Positions 1 through 7,080 of a stretch of DNA of 30,501 bases are shown in pieces (positions within the stretch are counted from its first letter, which is position 1; every line of letters starts with the position of its first letter). The DNA comes from a virus. Both the position numbers and the translations under genes were made by a program. The DNA lies in the IMG/VR virus record IMGVR_UViG_3300050118_000016, positions 1 through 30,501 of that record, one strand, 5' to 3'. Below the pieces are notes generated by a model that ran no database searches, was not told where the DNA came from, and saw only the letters and a list, made by a program, of their open reading frames with translations.

Positions 1-403
1 GGGTATCTGCATCCCACGTGTCCATCGTTTCGAATGGAATATGGAAGGTGGCGGCGACGACGGCGCGGCAGGATTCGAGATAGTTCGATCTGATCCAGTT
101 GCGCTTCTCGACCAGCTTTTGAACTACCGCGTCAATGTCCCCTGAGAAGGGATTATTGCGGAGCTGGTGGAGAGCGACGTTGGTGGCCATGCCGGCGGTG
201 ACGGACCGCGGGTGCGGGCCGGCCACCACCACCTTCTCGTAGACCTCCATGTACAGAGACATGGGAGAGAGCGTGGTGAGTTCCAGATGCCCGTACTTCT
301 CGGTGACGTCCTTGAACTCTTTCCAGTTTAGAGCACGCCAAAGCACCGAGGTCCCCTGAGGGTCTCCGATGCTTGGCCAGGTGGCTTTGAAGAGGACGGC
401 CAT
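1..403 (-). CDS. Tail assembly chaperone-like protein (T4 gp26/gp51-like), C-terminus cut by window edge
   Basis: The reading frame opens at the ATG at 403 and runs open through base 1, giving 134 residues, so the gene is truncated by the window. The visible part is a mixed helical protein: residues around 19-26 read LWRALNWKEF, and the last visible stretch is IPFETMDTWDAD. That arrangement, an N-terminal 'R-x-L-x-x-K-E-F' strip followed by a predicted helical region and an 'x-E-x-x-D-x-W-D' segment, recalls the small tail assembly chaperone/baseplate hub chaperone proteins encoded just before the tape measure in many myoviruses. This is an impression from pattern, not a search. It starts 9 bases after the stop of the preceding gene, without a clear ribosome binding site, so it is probably translationally coupled. 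I expect the tape measure protein beyond base 1. Confidence 0.55.
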   Translation of the reverse strand, partial: MAVLFKATWPSIGDPQGTSVLWRALNWKEFKDVTEKYGHLELTTLSPMSLYMEVYEKVVVAGPHPRSVTAGMATNVALHQLRNNPFSGDIDAVVQKLVEKRNWIRSNYLESCRAVVAATFHIPFETMDTWDADT

Positions 404-412
404 GGGCGCCGC

Positions 413-904
413 TTACAGCTCGACTGAGCAGGTCTGGAAGTCTTGCGGATCCGCGTAGTCACTGAGCGTCTCGATCAGCGTCCAGATGGAGGACGGAAGA
501 CCGGCGGTCCCCGTGCGCAAGCCAATGGAGGTGAGCTTTCCGTCCCGTGTCGAACTGGTCCAGAGTGTACAAAGGACAGCAGCTTCGAGTTTGATCTCGA
601 GTTCCGCGTTGGTGGAGTTCTGCGGGATGTTCTTCTGGATGCCGGCGAACTCAAGGCCGCCGATCGCGCGCACGATGTAGAAGCGCACGTTATCCAAGCT
701 GAAGGCACGTAGCCTGTTGCCCGGTGCGCTCTGCTTCCACGCATCGATCTGGGCTTCGCTCGGGCCGTTCAATTCTGCGATCTTCGCGTACATCGCTTCT
801 TTGCGCTGGGCCGCGTAATCGACCACTACCGCTTCAGCCGATGGCAGCTCGGCTTCGGCTGCTGCGTTGACTTCCTGTGTAGCGTGATGCGGGTGAGTAT
901 TCAT
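413..904 (-). CDS. Putative tail assembly chaperone, 163 residues
   Basis: I start this gene at the ATG at 904 because GAGAGGG lies four bases upstream. The frame is also open from a GTG at 988, but that site has its purine tract almost touching the start codon, and the added 28 residues look like random translation. The mature part has an acidic, Ala-rich N-terminus, then a segment with W-K, F-S-L-D-N-V-R-F-Y-I-V-R-A-I, later E-x-x-V-L-C-T-L-W and a C-terminal AGLPSSIWTLIETLSDYADP. That layout resembles the first of the two small proteins that chaperone tape measure folding in myoviruses. It lies directly after the tube genes and before a second chaperone-like gene. No slippery sequence is apparent near its stop, so the two seem to be separate genes rather than a frameshift pair. 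The function is inferred from position and pattern. Confidence 0.6.
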   Translation of the reverse strand: MNTHPHHATQEVNAAAEAELPSAEAVVVDYAAQRKEAMYAKIAELNGPSEAQIDAWKQSAPGNRLRAFSLDNVRFYIVRAIGGLEFAGIQKNIPQNSTNAELEIKLEAAVLCTLWTSSTRDGKLTSIGLRTGTAGLPSSIWTLIETLSDYADPQDFQTCSVEL

Positions 905-938
905 GAATCCCTCTCGGTATTGCGGTTGAAGTAAACGA

Positions 939-971
939 CGGAGCACCGATCCCGGTAGAAGCAGTGCTCCG
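939..971 (-). promoter_or_regulatory. Hairpin upstream of the chaperone start
   Basis: Bases 939-946 (cggagcac) and 964-971 (gtgctccg) form a perfect 8-bp inverted repeat with a 17-base loop. It sits between the alternative GTG start at 988 and the favoured ATG at 904. There is no T-run after it on the minus strand, so it is not a typical intrinsic terminator. It may mark mRNA processing or limit translation of the downstream gene. Function is unproven. Confidence 0.4.
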
Positions 972-994
972 CCTAGATCTCGGATCACCCCCTC

Positions 995-1054
995 CTACCA
1001 TGTTTCTTTGTTGGGACAGACAAAAGGACGATCAACAGTATCGACACGAAGCAT
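995..1054 (-). CDS. Candidate 19-residue small ORF with a strong ribosome binding site
   Basis: In the gap between the third tube-like gene and the chaperone, an ATG at 1054 is preceded by AAAGGGGG at good spacing (TTGGC between) and opens a 19-codon frame ending in TAG at 995. The peptide begins MLRVDTVDRPF and contains one cysteine. Its stop overlaps the next purine-rich tract (AGGAGGGGG). The strong start signal is the only real evidence; the peptide has no recognisable family and may be a leader peptide that couples translation to the downstream gene, or chance. Confidence 0.3.
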   Translation of the reverse strand: MLRVDTVDRPFVCPNKETW

Positions 1055-1076
1055 GCCAACCCCCTTTCTGTGCGTA

Positions 1077-2402
1077 TTACGACACGTCCCTCGCAATAAA
1101 CGAGTATGTGTCGAGCAAAGTCTTTCCGTCATGGGCGAAGGAGAAGTCATTCGCTCCAAGGAAGCAGTTCTTCAGGGTCTTGGTGACGGTACGTCCGGCA
1201 CCTTCCAGCTTCACGACGATGTCAAACGGAATGTCGAGGTAGATCGCGTTCCTGTGCTTGAGTGTTCTTGAACCCAGGCTCTGTCCGGAGGCATCGAGGA
1301 CGCCGCTGGCCTTGACCGAGTTGATGTAGGCTGCTGCCTGCGGTGATATAGCTGCGTAGGAGACGAGTTGCGCGTCCATTGCGGGTGTAGCCGCCACGCC
1401 TAGTTCCAGAAGGCGATTGCGCGCCGAGATGACGTTGTTGATCTGCGTCTGGAGCGCTGTGGGAACTCCTCCCAGGCTGGTGTTGAGCGACGCGGCCACC
1501 TTGGAGTTGATCTTCTTGTTGAACTCCTGGAGAAGGATGTACATGTACCCTTCTGAGATGAAGTTTACGGCGAGCTGTCCTTGTACCAAACTGCGGCCGC
1601 GGCCGACGGCATCGAACTTGTTCGACCGGTACCCGTACACCGGGATCCGGTTCTGCGACCCGGTCCACTGGCAGAGATTCAGCTCATCGACGAACTGGTT
1701 GCCGATGTACATTCTGGCCTGTGCGGCCTGGAAGTACTTCCCATCGACGGAGTTCGGATAGATGTATTCGTAGGAGGGCGGCGCCGGCGGCGCAGCGGTG
1801 GCGGCAGAGGACGTGTTCACGGTCGAGCCGAGTGCTGCCGCTGGAGAGGCTGAGACGGCGGCTGCTGCCACCGTAGACTTGGTCAGTGCCAGGAGGAAGG
1901 AAGAGGCCAGGCTGGCCGGAAGCACAACCTGCTGGGTCAGGGTATTGAAGCCTGGGTTGGTGACCGTGATGGTATAGGTGCCTGGCGCGTATGTGTTGAC
2001 CGAGAGGGCGGAACCGTCGGCGAAGACACTCAGGGTCTCGATTGCGCCGCCGGCAGCCGGCTGGATTGTCAAAACAGAGCCGGCAGATGTTGGCGCCGGT
2101 GGGTTGGCGTTTGTCTGGTCTGAGTTTGGCGTCACGGTAAATGAGAGTGTGGCGCTTGGAGTTGGTACCGGAGCGAGCCCGATAGCGCGGGCGCCAGTGA
2201 CCGCATCATCCTCGATCACATACCCAGCCGCGGAGATTGTTACGTTTGTGGTTCCATCCGGGACCGTTACGCCTGATGCAGTCGACACTAGGGTGGTTAC
2301 CGAGACTCCGCCGCCGGCCGGTCCTGCAACTGCATACACAACCGCCCCGGTGATAGGAGAACCCGTGATCGCGTCGATAATCTGGATCTGGAAGGCTGCC
2401 AT
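1077..2402 (-). CDS. Tail-tube-like virion protein with N-terminal Ig-like domains, 441 residues
   Basis: The N-terminal ~180 residues look like two tandem beta-sandwich domains of the carboxypeptidase-regulatory/PEGA kind: residues 9-24 read IDAITGSPITGAVVYA, and a second unit contains GTYTITVTNPGFNTLTQ. An Ala/Ser/Pro linker (about 185-220) follows. The remaining part resembles phage tail tube-type jellyroll proteins: GNQFVDELN, then PVYGYRSNKFDAVGRGRSLV, and a C-terminus with IPFDIVVKLEG, a cysteine-containing KNCFLGANDFSF and DTYSFIARDV. It shares this layout with the two genes just before it. The ATG lies 3 bases after the stop of the upstream gene with no visible ribosome binding site, so translation is probably coupled. 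It may be a decorated tube, tail-tip or baseplate component. Family assignment is by pattern only. Confidence 0.55.
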   Translation of the reverse strand: MAAFQIQIIDAITGSPITGAVVYAVAGPAGGGVSVTTLVSTASGVTVPDGTTNVTISAAGYVIEDDAVTGARAIGLAPVPTPSATLSFTVTPNSDQTNANPPAPTSAGSVLTIQPAAGGAIETLSVFADGSALSVNTYAPGTYTITVTNPGFNTLTQQVVLPASLASSFLLALTKSTVAAAAVSASPAAALGSTVNTSSAATAAPPAPPSYEYIYPNSVDGKYFQAAQARMYIGNQFVDELNLCQWTGSQNRIPVYGYRSNKFDAVGRGRSLVQGQLAVNFISEGYMYILLQEFNKKINSKVAASLNTSLGGVPTALQTQINNVISARNRLLELGVAATPAMDAQLVSYAAISPQAAAYINSVKASGVLDASGQSLGSRTLKHRNAIYLDIPFDIVVKLEGAGRTVTKTLKNCFLGANDFSFAHDGKTLLDTYSFIARDVS

Positions 2403-2405
2403 AGT

Positions 2406-3380
2406 TTATTGGTACGAGACCAGCGGAATCAAAGTGGAGGGCACAGGAGATTGCATGAGATCGATCGGAGATGTTTCCCGGAGAGTCGACCCCGTGGAAG
2501 AAGCTGAGGGGACGTTCTGGAGCGACTGGATGGTCGTCGGCAGCAGCGGTGTAAAGTCGGCTGCCACGTAGCTGATGGTGCGCTCTGTGTAGGCGTCATT
2601 CTCCGAGTAGACCGTTCCATCGGTGATCATGTCGACGCCAAGGAGCCGGCGGGTGCTGGCAAAGCCAGCCTCGTTGGTGAGCAGCATTGTGATGTTGAAG
2701 GGTGGGATCTGGTCGACCTTGACGATGTTGCTGTCCTTGGACTTGTCCCGCAGTGCGAAGGCCGCCAGGAACTCGAAGAGGGCATCCTTGCCCAGTTCGG
2801 TGAGCACCATCGTGCCGGCGATCGTACGGCCGCCGCGGGAGTATCCCTTGGCGCCGATGTACCCACAGGCGCGCGCCGGATCTTTGACTCTGTGAACCGA
2901 GATGGTGAGAGTAGAGGCCTCGATCAGTTGCTTGGCCCAGCGGGTCGGCCCGAGAGGATCTGCCACCTCGATCATCAGTCGGATGTCAGACCCGGTGAAT
3001 AGGGTGATGTCGCCTGGCAGTTGCGTCCTGGTCAACGAGGATGGGGTGGAATTGAAGGTAATCGGAGTCAGAGCAGACGTGAGTGTGGTCGGATCGGTGA
3101 CCGCAGTGGCCGGCGGAGACTGGCGCACGATGGGAGCTGGCGGTGCCACGCGCACGATAGGGGCGGCAGCCTGGGTTGCCGCCACGTCGGTCATGCCCAT
3201 GTCTATCATGTTTACATCAGCAGGGTCAGGACCTTCCTCGATTGGATTGAGGATCGGCACTGTAGGCGATGGATCTGCGGCAATGCCTCCAGTCAGTATC
3301 GACGTCGACACAGCACTATTGGGGCTGCTGGAGAGCAGCCCGCCGGTGAGCGTGGATGTAGAGGTGCTGGGGATAGACAT
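2406..3380 (-). CDS. Tail-tube-like virion protein with Pro/Thr-rich N-terminus, 324 residues
   Basis: The first ~125 residues are a low-complexity Ser/Thr/Pro-rich region. The folded part starts at about residue 126 with LFTGSDIRLMI and continues with YSRGGRTIAGTMVLTEL, then DQIPPFNITMLLTNEAG and a C-terminal DAYTERTISYVAADF. These blocks match, in order, the FSGSDIRAVI, FSRNKRGIAGTI, DQILPFDITLAGTNEQG and ATFVARF blocks of the neighbouring 229-residue protein, so the two are paralogs by eye. The start codon at 3380 has only a weak GTGGA upstream, and a terminator-like hairpin lies just before it, which may reduce its expression relative to the main tube protein. It could be a minor tube, tail completion or baseplate-proximal tube protein. 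Confidence 0.6.
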   Translation of the reverse strand: MSIPSTSTSTLTGGLLSSSPNSAVSTSILTGGIAADPSPTVPILNPIEEGPDPADVNMIDMGMTDVAATQAAAPIVRVAPPAPIVRQSPPATAVTDPTTLTSALTPITFNSTPSSLTRTQLPGDITLFTGSDIRLMIEVADPLGPTRWAKQLIEASTLTISVHRVKDPARACGYIGAKGYSRGGRTIAGTMVLTELGKDALFEFLAAFALRDKSKDSNIVKVDQIPPFNITMLLTNEAGFASTRRLLGVDMITDGTVYSENDAYTERTISYVAADFTPLLPTTIQSLQNVPSASSTGSTLRETSPIDLMQSPVPSTLIPLVSYQ

Positions 3381-3393
3381 GAAGGGTCCACTG

Positions 3394-3457
3394 CCTGAAA
3401 AGAAGGCCGCCTATAGCATGTAGCTCGAGAGGGTTCGAACCAAAGCTATACGCGGCC
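3394..3457 (-). terminator. Terminator-like hairpin between two tube genes
   Basis: Bases 3405-3417 (ggccgcctatagc) and 3445-3457 (gctatacgcggcc) form a 13-bp inverted repeat with one mismatch and a 27-base loop. Read on the minus strand it is followed at once by TTCTTTTC. That combination is an intrinsic-terminator arrangement, although the loop is long. It would end or attenuate transcription after the 229-residue tube gene. The inner GGTTCGAACC is palindromic and resembles a tRNA T-loop, but no tRNA can be folded here. Confidence 0.55.
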
Positions 3458-3486
3458 GTCGGCTATCATGTGGGAGGGTCTGGTCC

Positions 3487-4176
3487 TTAGTTGCCGCCAC
3501 CCAGAGTGTTCGGGAACGCGGTCTGGACAGCTGCCCACGGCTCAACGAAGCGGGCCACGAACGTCGCCTGCATCTCGGTTACCGCGTCATCGATCGAGAC
3601 GCCGGAACCTTCATTGAGAATTTCCACTCCGAAGATCTTCATGGTCGTCGCAGATCCCTGCTCGTTGGTGCCGGCCAGGGTGATGTCGAACGGGAGGATC
3701 TGATCCGAGTACCAGGCCTGGGCCAGTTGCTTGTAGCCCGAGGTGGACGTCAGAGGAGTGTCGAGTTGGTTGATCGTCGCGCCAGAGGGGATACCGTTGG
3801 CGCGTACCAGCGTGTTGTTGAAGATCGCCGTCTGCGAGGCAAACGTGTTCGCTCCAACCTGGAACTGAGGACGGACATCGTCGGTGTTCGCAACGAACGT
3901 CCCGCCCATAGCGTAGATCAGGTTCAGCAGCGCGTGGCGGTCAAAGTTCACCCATATGATGGTGCCGGCAATGCCTCGCTTGTTGCGCGAGAATGCCCGC
4001 ACGTCAGCCGATCCCATCGTGTAGATCGGAGCCTTCTCACGGGTCACGCTGTACGAGACAGCCTGCATCTCGGCGAACGAACGGTTGCCGATCACGGCCC
4101 GGATGTCCGAACCAGAAAACGAGTTATAGGCGCGGGTGGACTCGCTCTGCAAGTTACCGCCAACTGTGTTCGGCAT
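3487..4176 (-). CDS. Putative major tail tube protein, 229 residues
   Basis: This is the first of three consecutive tube-like genes and directly follows the tail sheath, the usual place of the major tube gene in contractile-tailed phages. The protein opens with an N-terminal arm, then FSGSDIRAVIGNRSF, a block AFSRNKRGIAGTIIWVNF, later DQILPFDITLAGTNEQG and a C-terminal EMQATFVARFVEPW. The blocks repeat in the next two genes. Its size is in the usual range for tube proteins. The start at 4176 has AGGAG eight bases upstream, the best initiation signal of the three, consistent with high expression. A terminator-like hairpin follows the gene. The fold assignment (jellyroll tube subunit) is inference from pattern and position. 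Confidence 0.7.
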   Translation of the reverse strand: MPNTVGGNLQSESTRAYNSFSGSDIRAVIGNRSFAEMQAVSYSVTREKAPIYTMGSADVRAFSRNKRGIAGTIIWVNFDRHALLNLIYAMGGTFVANTDDVRPQFQVGANTFASQTAIFNNTLVRANGIPSGATINQLDTPLTSTSGYKQLAQAWYSDQILPFDITLAGTNEQGSATTMKIFGVEILNEGSGVSIDDAVTEMQATFVARFVEPWAAVQTAFPNTLGGGN

Positions 4177-4230
4177 TGAGAAACTCCTGTGAGTGCTGTG
4201 TTCTGCAAGGATCTGAAATGGGGTAGAGGG

Positions 4231-4291
4231 GACTGCCAGAACGCCGGGTTAGGCCGTCAAGGCAGTCTGTAGCTCATCTAGCCTCGATGAG
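4231..4291 (-). promoter_or_regulatory. Two hairpins between sheath and tube genes
   Basis: The 120-base gap between sheath and tube contains two inverted repeats. One is ctcatc/gatgag (4273-4278 with 4286-4291, 7-base loop). The other is gactgcc/ggcagtc (4231-4237 with 4261-4267), which encloses a further paired segment with one bulge. Neither is followed by a T-run on the minus strand. They may be RNA processing or stability elements that separate expression of the sheath and tube. No promoter motif of the kind seen elsewhere in the window is present. Confidence 0.4.
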
Positions 4292-4296
4292 TCGGG

Positions 4297-6330
4297 TTAG
4301 CTGGCCACGCTGGCTGTGATCCCGATCGAGAAGTTCAGGATGCGCAGCTGTCCGGGAGCGCTGAACAGGACGTTCACCGCCGCCTGGCCGATCCGGGCGT
4401 CCGCCGCCGTGGTGGTTACCACGAACTGGCAGGATGAGATGTAGCCGCGGGTCTGGAGGACCGACGCGTCCGCATCGAGTGCTGTGGTCAGCGCCGTCGC
4501 CTGAAGACCGTTCAACGCGCCAGTACCCAGGAAGGTCTTACCCCGTGTGAAGGCGATGTTGGAGATCATGAAGCGCAGATTGACGTTGTAGAGCGTGAAC
4601 CAGTCGCTGGTGGCCAGCGCCGCGGTGTTGTCGTGGATCAGGGTCGCAACCGTCTCGTCGCCGCGCAGGCCGTTGACCTTGGCGAAGCTCAGAGCGTTCA
4701 TCTGGGCGAAGTTCGGTGTCCAGATGGGGGTCGTTCCCAGAAGCGTCTTGTAGGTCAGAGCCTGGGTCTGATCGAGCGTTGCCGCTTCTCCGGCCACTAC
4801 GCCGGCCAGGTTGCCGATGTAGGCAGCGCTGTACGCGTTGCCCAACTGGGCCTGATCGTAGACCACGTGCAGGAACTGGCCGATGTCGATCGGGTTGCCG
4901 TTGATGTCGGTGTTCGCGCCGCCATCGTACTCGTTGGCGTCGTTCTCGAAGAAGCCGGGGAGACGGTAACCAGAAGAGAAGTCAGCCGTCAGAGGGTTCA
5001 GCTTCGAGGATGTGGTGCCAACCAGGTACGGGATCCCGGACAGGCCGTAACCGAACGCAGTCGGGTTGCCAGTGATCGGGCTGTACTGAGGCAGCGCGCC
5101 AACCCACTTACGGGTGGACAGAAGGTCGTACCGGTTGGCCGTGTTTCCGTTGTAGAAGCCAGGGCCTTGGGTTCCGATGAATGCGACGCACCCACCGAGT
5201 TCCTCTTGCTGTGCCGCGGCGAACCGCGCCAGCAGATAGCCGAAGTTGACCTCATGGTAGCCAGCCGCCAGACGGGCCGCCGGGCTGCCGAATACTGTCA
5301 CACCGGCCCAGGTGTAGGTATTGTTCCCGTAGATGTCGGTGGTCGTCTGGAGCCAGTCGAGAGCCGTGTTGGGGTTCGTCGCCGGGTTGTTGCCCGCGGT
5401 CGTCGCATCCCCTGCCACGTAGAACGCCACGTTGGGGGTGTCGATCAGAACGTTCGGGCAGTACACCTGGGAGACCTGAGTTGTGCTCAGGAGATCCAGT
5501 GCCTCGGCCAGTGCCACGTATGTCTGCTTCGCGGTCATGCCGGTGCCATCGACCGCTGCAACCAGGGTCGGTGCTGTGAGAGCCAGCTGCGGCGTCACTG
5601 CGGCCGCCTGGACCAGGGTCAGGGCATTGGCAGGTGAAGGAGTGCTGGGGTAGACGGCCTCGAAGGTCACCAGACCGGAGACGGTGGTAGCGCCGAGGAC
5701 GTTGTTCCAGGTCGGCTCTGCCGCGCCGCCGGCGCCGGTCGTCGCCGTGACCTTGTAGTTGAATCCGGTGTAGGTCGCAGGCTTGACCTGGGCTCCAACC
5801 GCATAAGCGAAGGTGTCCTGAAACGCGCTGCCGAGTTCGACGCAGAGGTTCTGGCCTGCAACCGCGGATCCGCTGACAAGGCTGTCGCCGCTGTCTTCGG
5901 ACACGTTGTCGTACGGATCGTCCGCGTACACCAGGTTGCCATTCAGCCACAGGTAGATCGCGCCGTTCGAGTACCAGATCTTGTAGATCGAACCTGCATT
6001 GGCCTGACGCTGACCGGCGGTCACGACGAAGCCTACATCGTCGGTGTCCAGTCCGATGTTCGACAGGATTGCGGGGGACGTTCCGAGACGCCACACCAGC
6101 ACGTTGTCAGAGGTCAAGAGAACTTCGGAGATCGCCTGCACGATTGTGCCGGCAATGCCGTACAGCGCCGAGCTCACCGAAGGATTGGTGACCTGCACTG
6201 CGCTTCCCACCGGGCCAGTAGCCGAGGTGCCAATGACCAGGGTCGCCTTGTCGGCGAACGTTACAGCAGCATTGAGACCACCATCGAGCCATGCAACGTT
6301 CGAACCTGGCAAATTTGGGTTACTGGGCAT
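4297..6330 (-). CDS. Tail sheath protein, 677 residues
   Basis: The protein begins with PGSNVAWLDGG followed by FADKATLVIGTSATGPVG, the strand/loop typical of the sheath N-terminus, where a short arm precedes the 'IGTSxxGP' turn. The C-terminal ~120 residues (from LRFMISNIAFTRGKTFLGTG to VLFSAPGQLRILNFSIGI) match the conserved C-terminal sheath domain that ends in a beta strand used for inter-subunit handshakes. The length is typical of large myovirus sheaths with inserted surface domains, here roughly residues 100-350. The ATG at 6330 has AGGAG six bases upstream. It is followed by the tube genes, as in other contractile phages. The protein forms the contractile outer tail tube. Confidence 0.88.
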   Translation of the reverse strand: MPSNPNLPGSNVAWLDGGLNAAVTFADKATLVIGTSATGPVGSAVQVTNPSVSSALYGIAGTIVQAISEVLLTSDNVLVWRLGTSPAILSNIGLDTDDVGFVVTAGQRQANAGSIYKIWYSNGAIYLWLNGNLVYADDPYDNVSEDSGDSLVSGSAVAGQNLCVELGSAFQDTFAYAVGAQVKPATYTGFNYKVTATTGAGGAAEPTWNNVLGATTVSGLVTFEAVYPSTPSPANALTLVQAAAVTPQLALTAPTLVAAVDGTGMTAKQTYVALAEALDLLSTTQVSQVYCPNVLIDTPNVAFYVAGDATTAGNNPATNPNTALDWLQTTTDIYGNNTYTWAGVTVFGSPAARLAAGYHEVNFGYLLARFAAAQQEELGGCVAFIGTQGPGFYNGNTANRYDLLSTRKWVGALPQYSPITGNPTAFGYGLSGIPYLVGTTSSKLNPLTADFSSGYRLPGFFENDANEYDGGANTDINGNPIDIGQFLHVVYDQAQLGNAYSAAYIGNLAGVVAGEAATLDQTQALTYKTLLGTTPIWTPNFAQMNALSFAKVNGLRGDETVATLIHDNTAALATSDWFTLYNVNLRFMISNIAFTRGKTFLGTGALNGLQATALTTALDADASVLQTRGYISSCQFVVTTTAADARIGQAAVNVLFSAPGQLRILNFSIGITASVAS

Positions 6331-6353
6331 GTTCTTCTCCTGAAAGCGGCAAA

Positions 6354-7019
6354 CTAATTGGTAGCTGGGATCGAAATCGAAGTGGTGCTAGACCCGTGTT
6401 TGAGTCCGACATTGAAGCTGAACGTCTCGAGGGTCTTCGACTCTAGGTTGAAGATGTTCTGCGTGACGATGCGAAACTGAACGCGGCGGGTGTAGAGGTC
6501 TTGGTTCTGTGTCTTCTCGATGGTGTCTTCGAGTCGACCCTGGTAAACCAGGTAGTTGACACCGCGCGCCATGAAGAACTTGTTGTGCGCGTAGAACAAG
6601 ACCAGGGAGACGAACCACTGCATGACGTCTGTGGCCCTGGCGTTGGACTGGCTGAAAATCGTGAACTGAACTACCGCTTCTTCTTTCCAGAGGTAGTTCT
6701 CGTTGATGTATCCGGCTTCCCGTTCCGAGGGGAGTTGCTCTGCAAGCCGCAGGCCGTTGAACGGTGTGTACGCGCTGTTGCTTTCCGAGGCGCGCTGCGA
6801 GCGGACTACGTGGAATCCGATGAAGTCGAAGGGCTTGCCTACTTCGGCCAGCCGTTCCTTGGGCCATTCCTCGACGTAGAGCGGTCGAACCGCCTCGTCG
6901 ATCTGGAACCGATCCAGATAGTCCTTCTGTGCATCACCAACTGCTCGAAAAAACCCCTCTACATTGACCGCGGGCTTAGACGAGCGCAACTGCGGTGAAG
7001 GGTGGGGGGCATCGCTCAT
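6354..7019 (-). CDS. Putative tail terminator/tail completion protein, 221 residues
   Basis: The gene lies just upstream of the sheath, where tail terminator or neck genes usually sit. The C-terminal half has the alternation expected of tail terminator folds: VVQFTIFSQSNARATDVMQWF (strand, then a long helix), a hydrophobic FYAHNKFFMARGVNYLVYQG, and closing strands RRVQFRIVTQNIFNLES. The 'strand-SQSNA-helix' element is common to terminator-type proteins. I did not confirm homology. The start at 7019 lies only 17 bases from the TATACTAA element and has no recognisable ribosome binding site, so its mRNA may be nearly leaderless. It is the first gene of the sheath-tube transcription unit. Confidence 0.5.
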   Translation of the reverse strand: MSDAPHPSPQLRSSKPAVNVEGFFRAVGDAQKDYLDRFQIDEAVRPLYVEEWPKERLAEVGKPFDFIGFHVVRSQRASESNSAYTPFNGLRLAEQLPSEREAGYINENYLWKEEAVVQFTIFSQSNARATDVMQWFVSLVLFYAHNKFFMARGVNYLVYQGRLEDTIEKTQNQDLYTRRVQFRIVTQNIFNLESKTLETFSFNVGLKHGSSTTSISIPATN

Positions 7020-7036
7020 TACTTGTCAGGGATTGT

Positions 7037-7046
7037 TTAGTATAGG
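7037..7046 (-). promoter_or_regulatory. CCTATACTAA motif, candidate late promoter of the tail unit
   Basis: On the minus strand this reads CCTATACTAA, the exact 10-base core found at three other places in the window. The longer 18-base string at 7031-7048 is identical to 19446-19463. It lies in the 61-base gap between the head-tail adaptor and the tail-terminator-like gene and points toward the latter. TATACT resembles a -10 box, but there is no convincing -35, which fits a phage-modified or phage-encoded sigma factor. A start site 6-8 bases downstream would leave a leader of only about 10 bases. Confidence 0.6.
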
Positions 7047-7080
7047 AAGACTGGCGGAAGTGACTCGAAATAGTCCGAGG

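Noticed and set aside
1965-1985. CCTATACCAT on the minus strand, close to the promoter-like motif
   Set aside because: It differs at two of the ten core positions, lies in mid-gene in a conserved beta-strand coding region and has no gene start after it.
3430-3441. GGGTTCGAACC, resembling a tRNA T-loop
   Set aside because: No acceptor, D or anticodon stems can be formed around it; it is the loop of the terminator-like inverted repeat.
4633-5637. Plus-strand open frame of 334 codons opposite the sheath
   Set aside because: Same reasoning: antisense of a conserved protein, no motif, no ribosome binding site of the quality seen on the minus strand.
5252-6094. Second minus-strand frame of 280 codons inside the sheath gene
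   Set aside because: Arg/Gly/Gln/Pro-rich off-frame translation overlapping a strongly supported gene.
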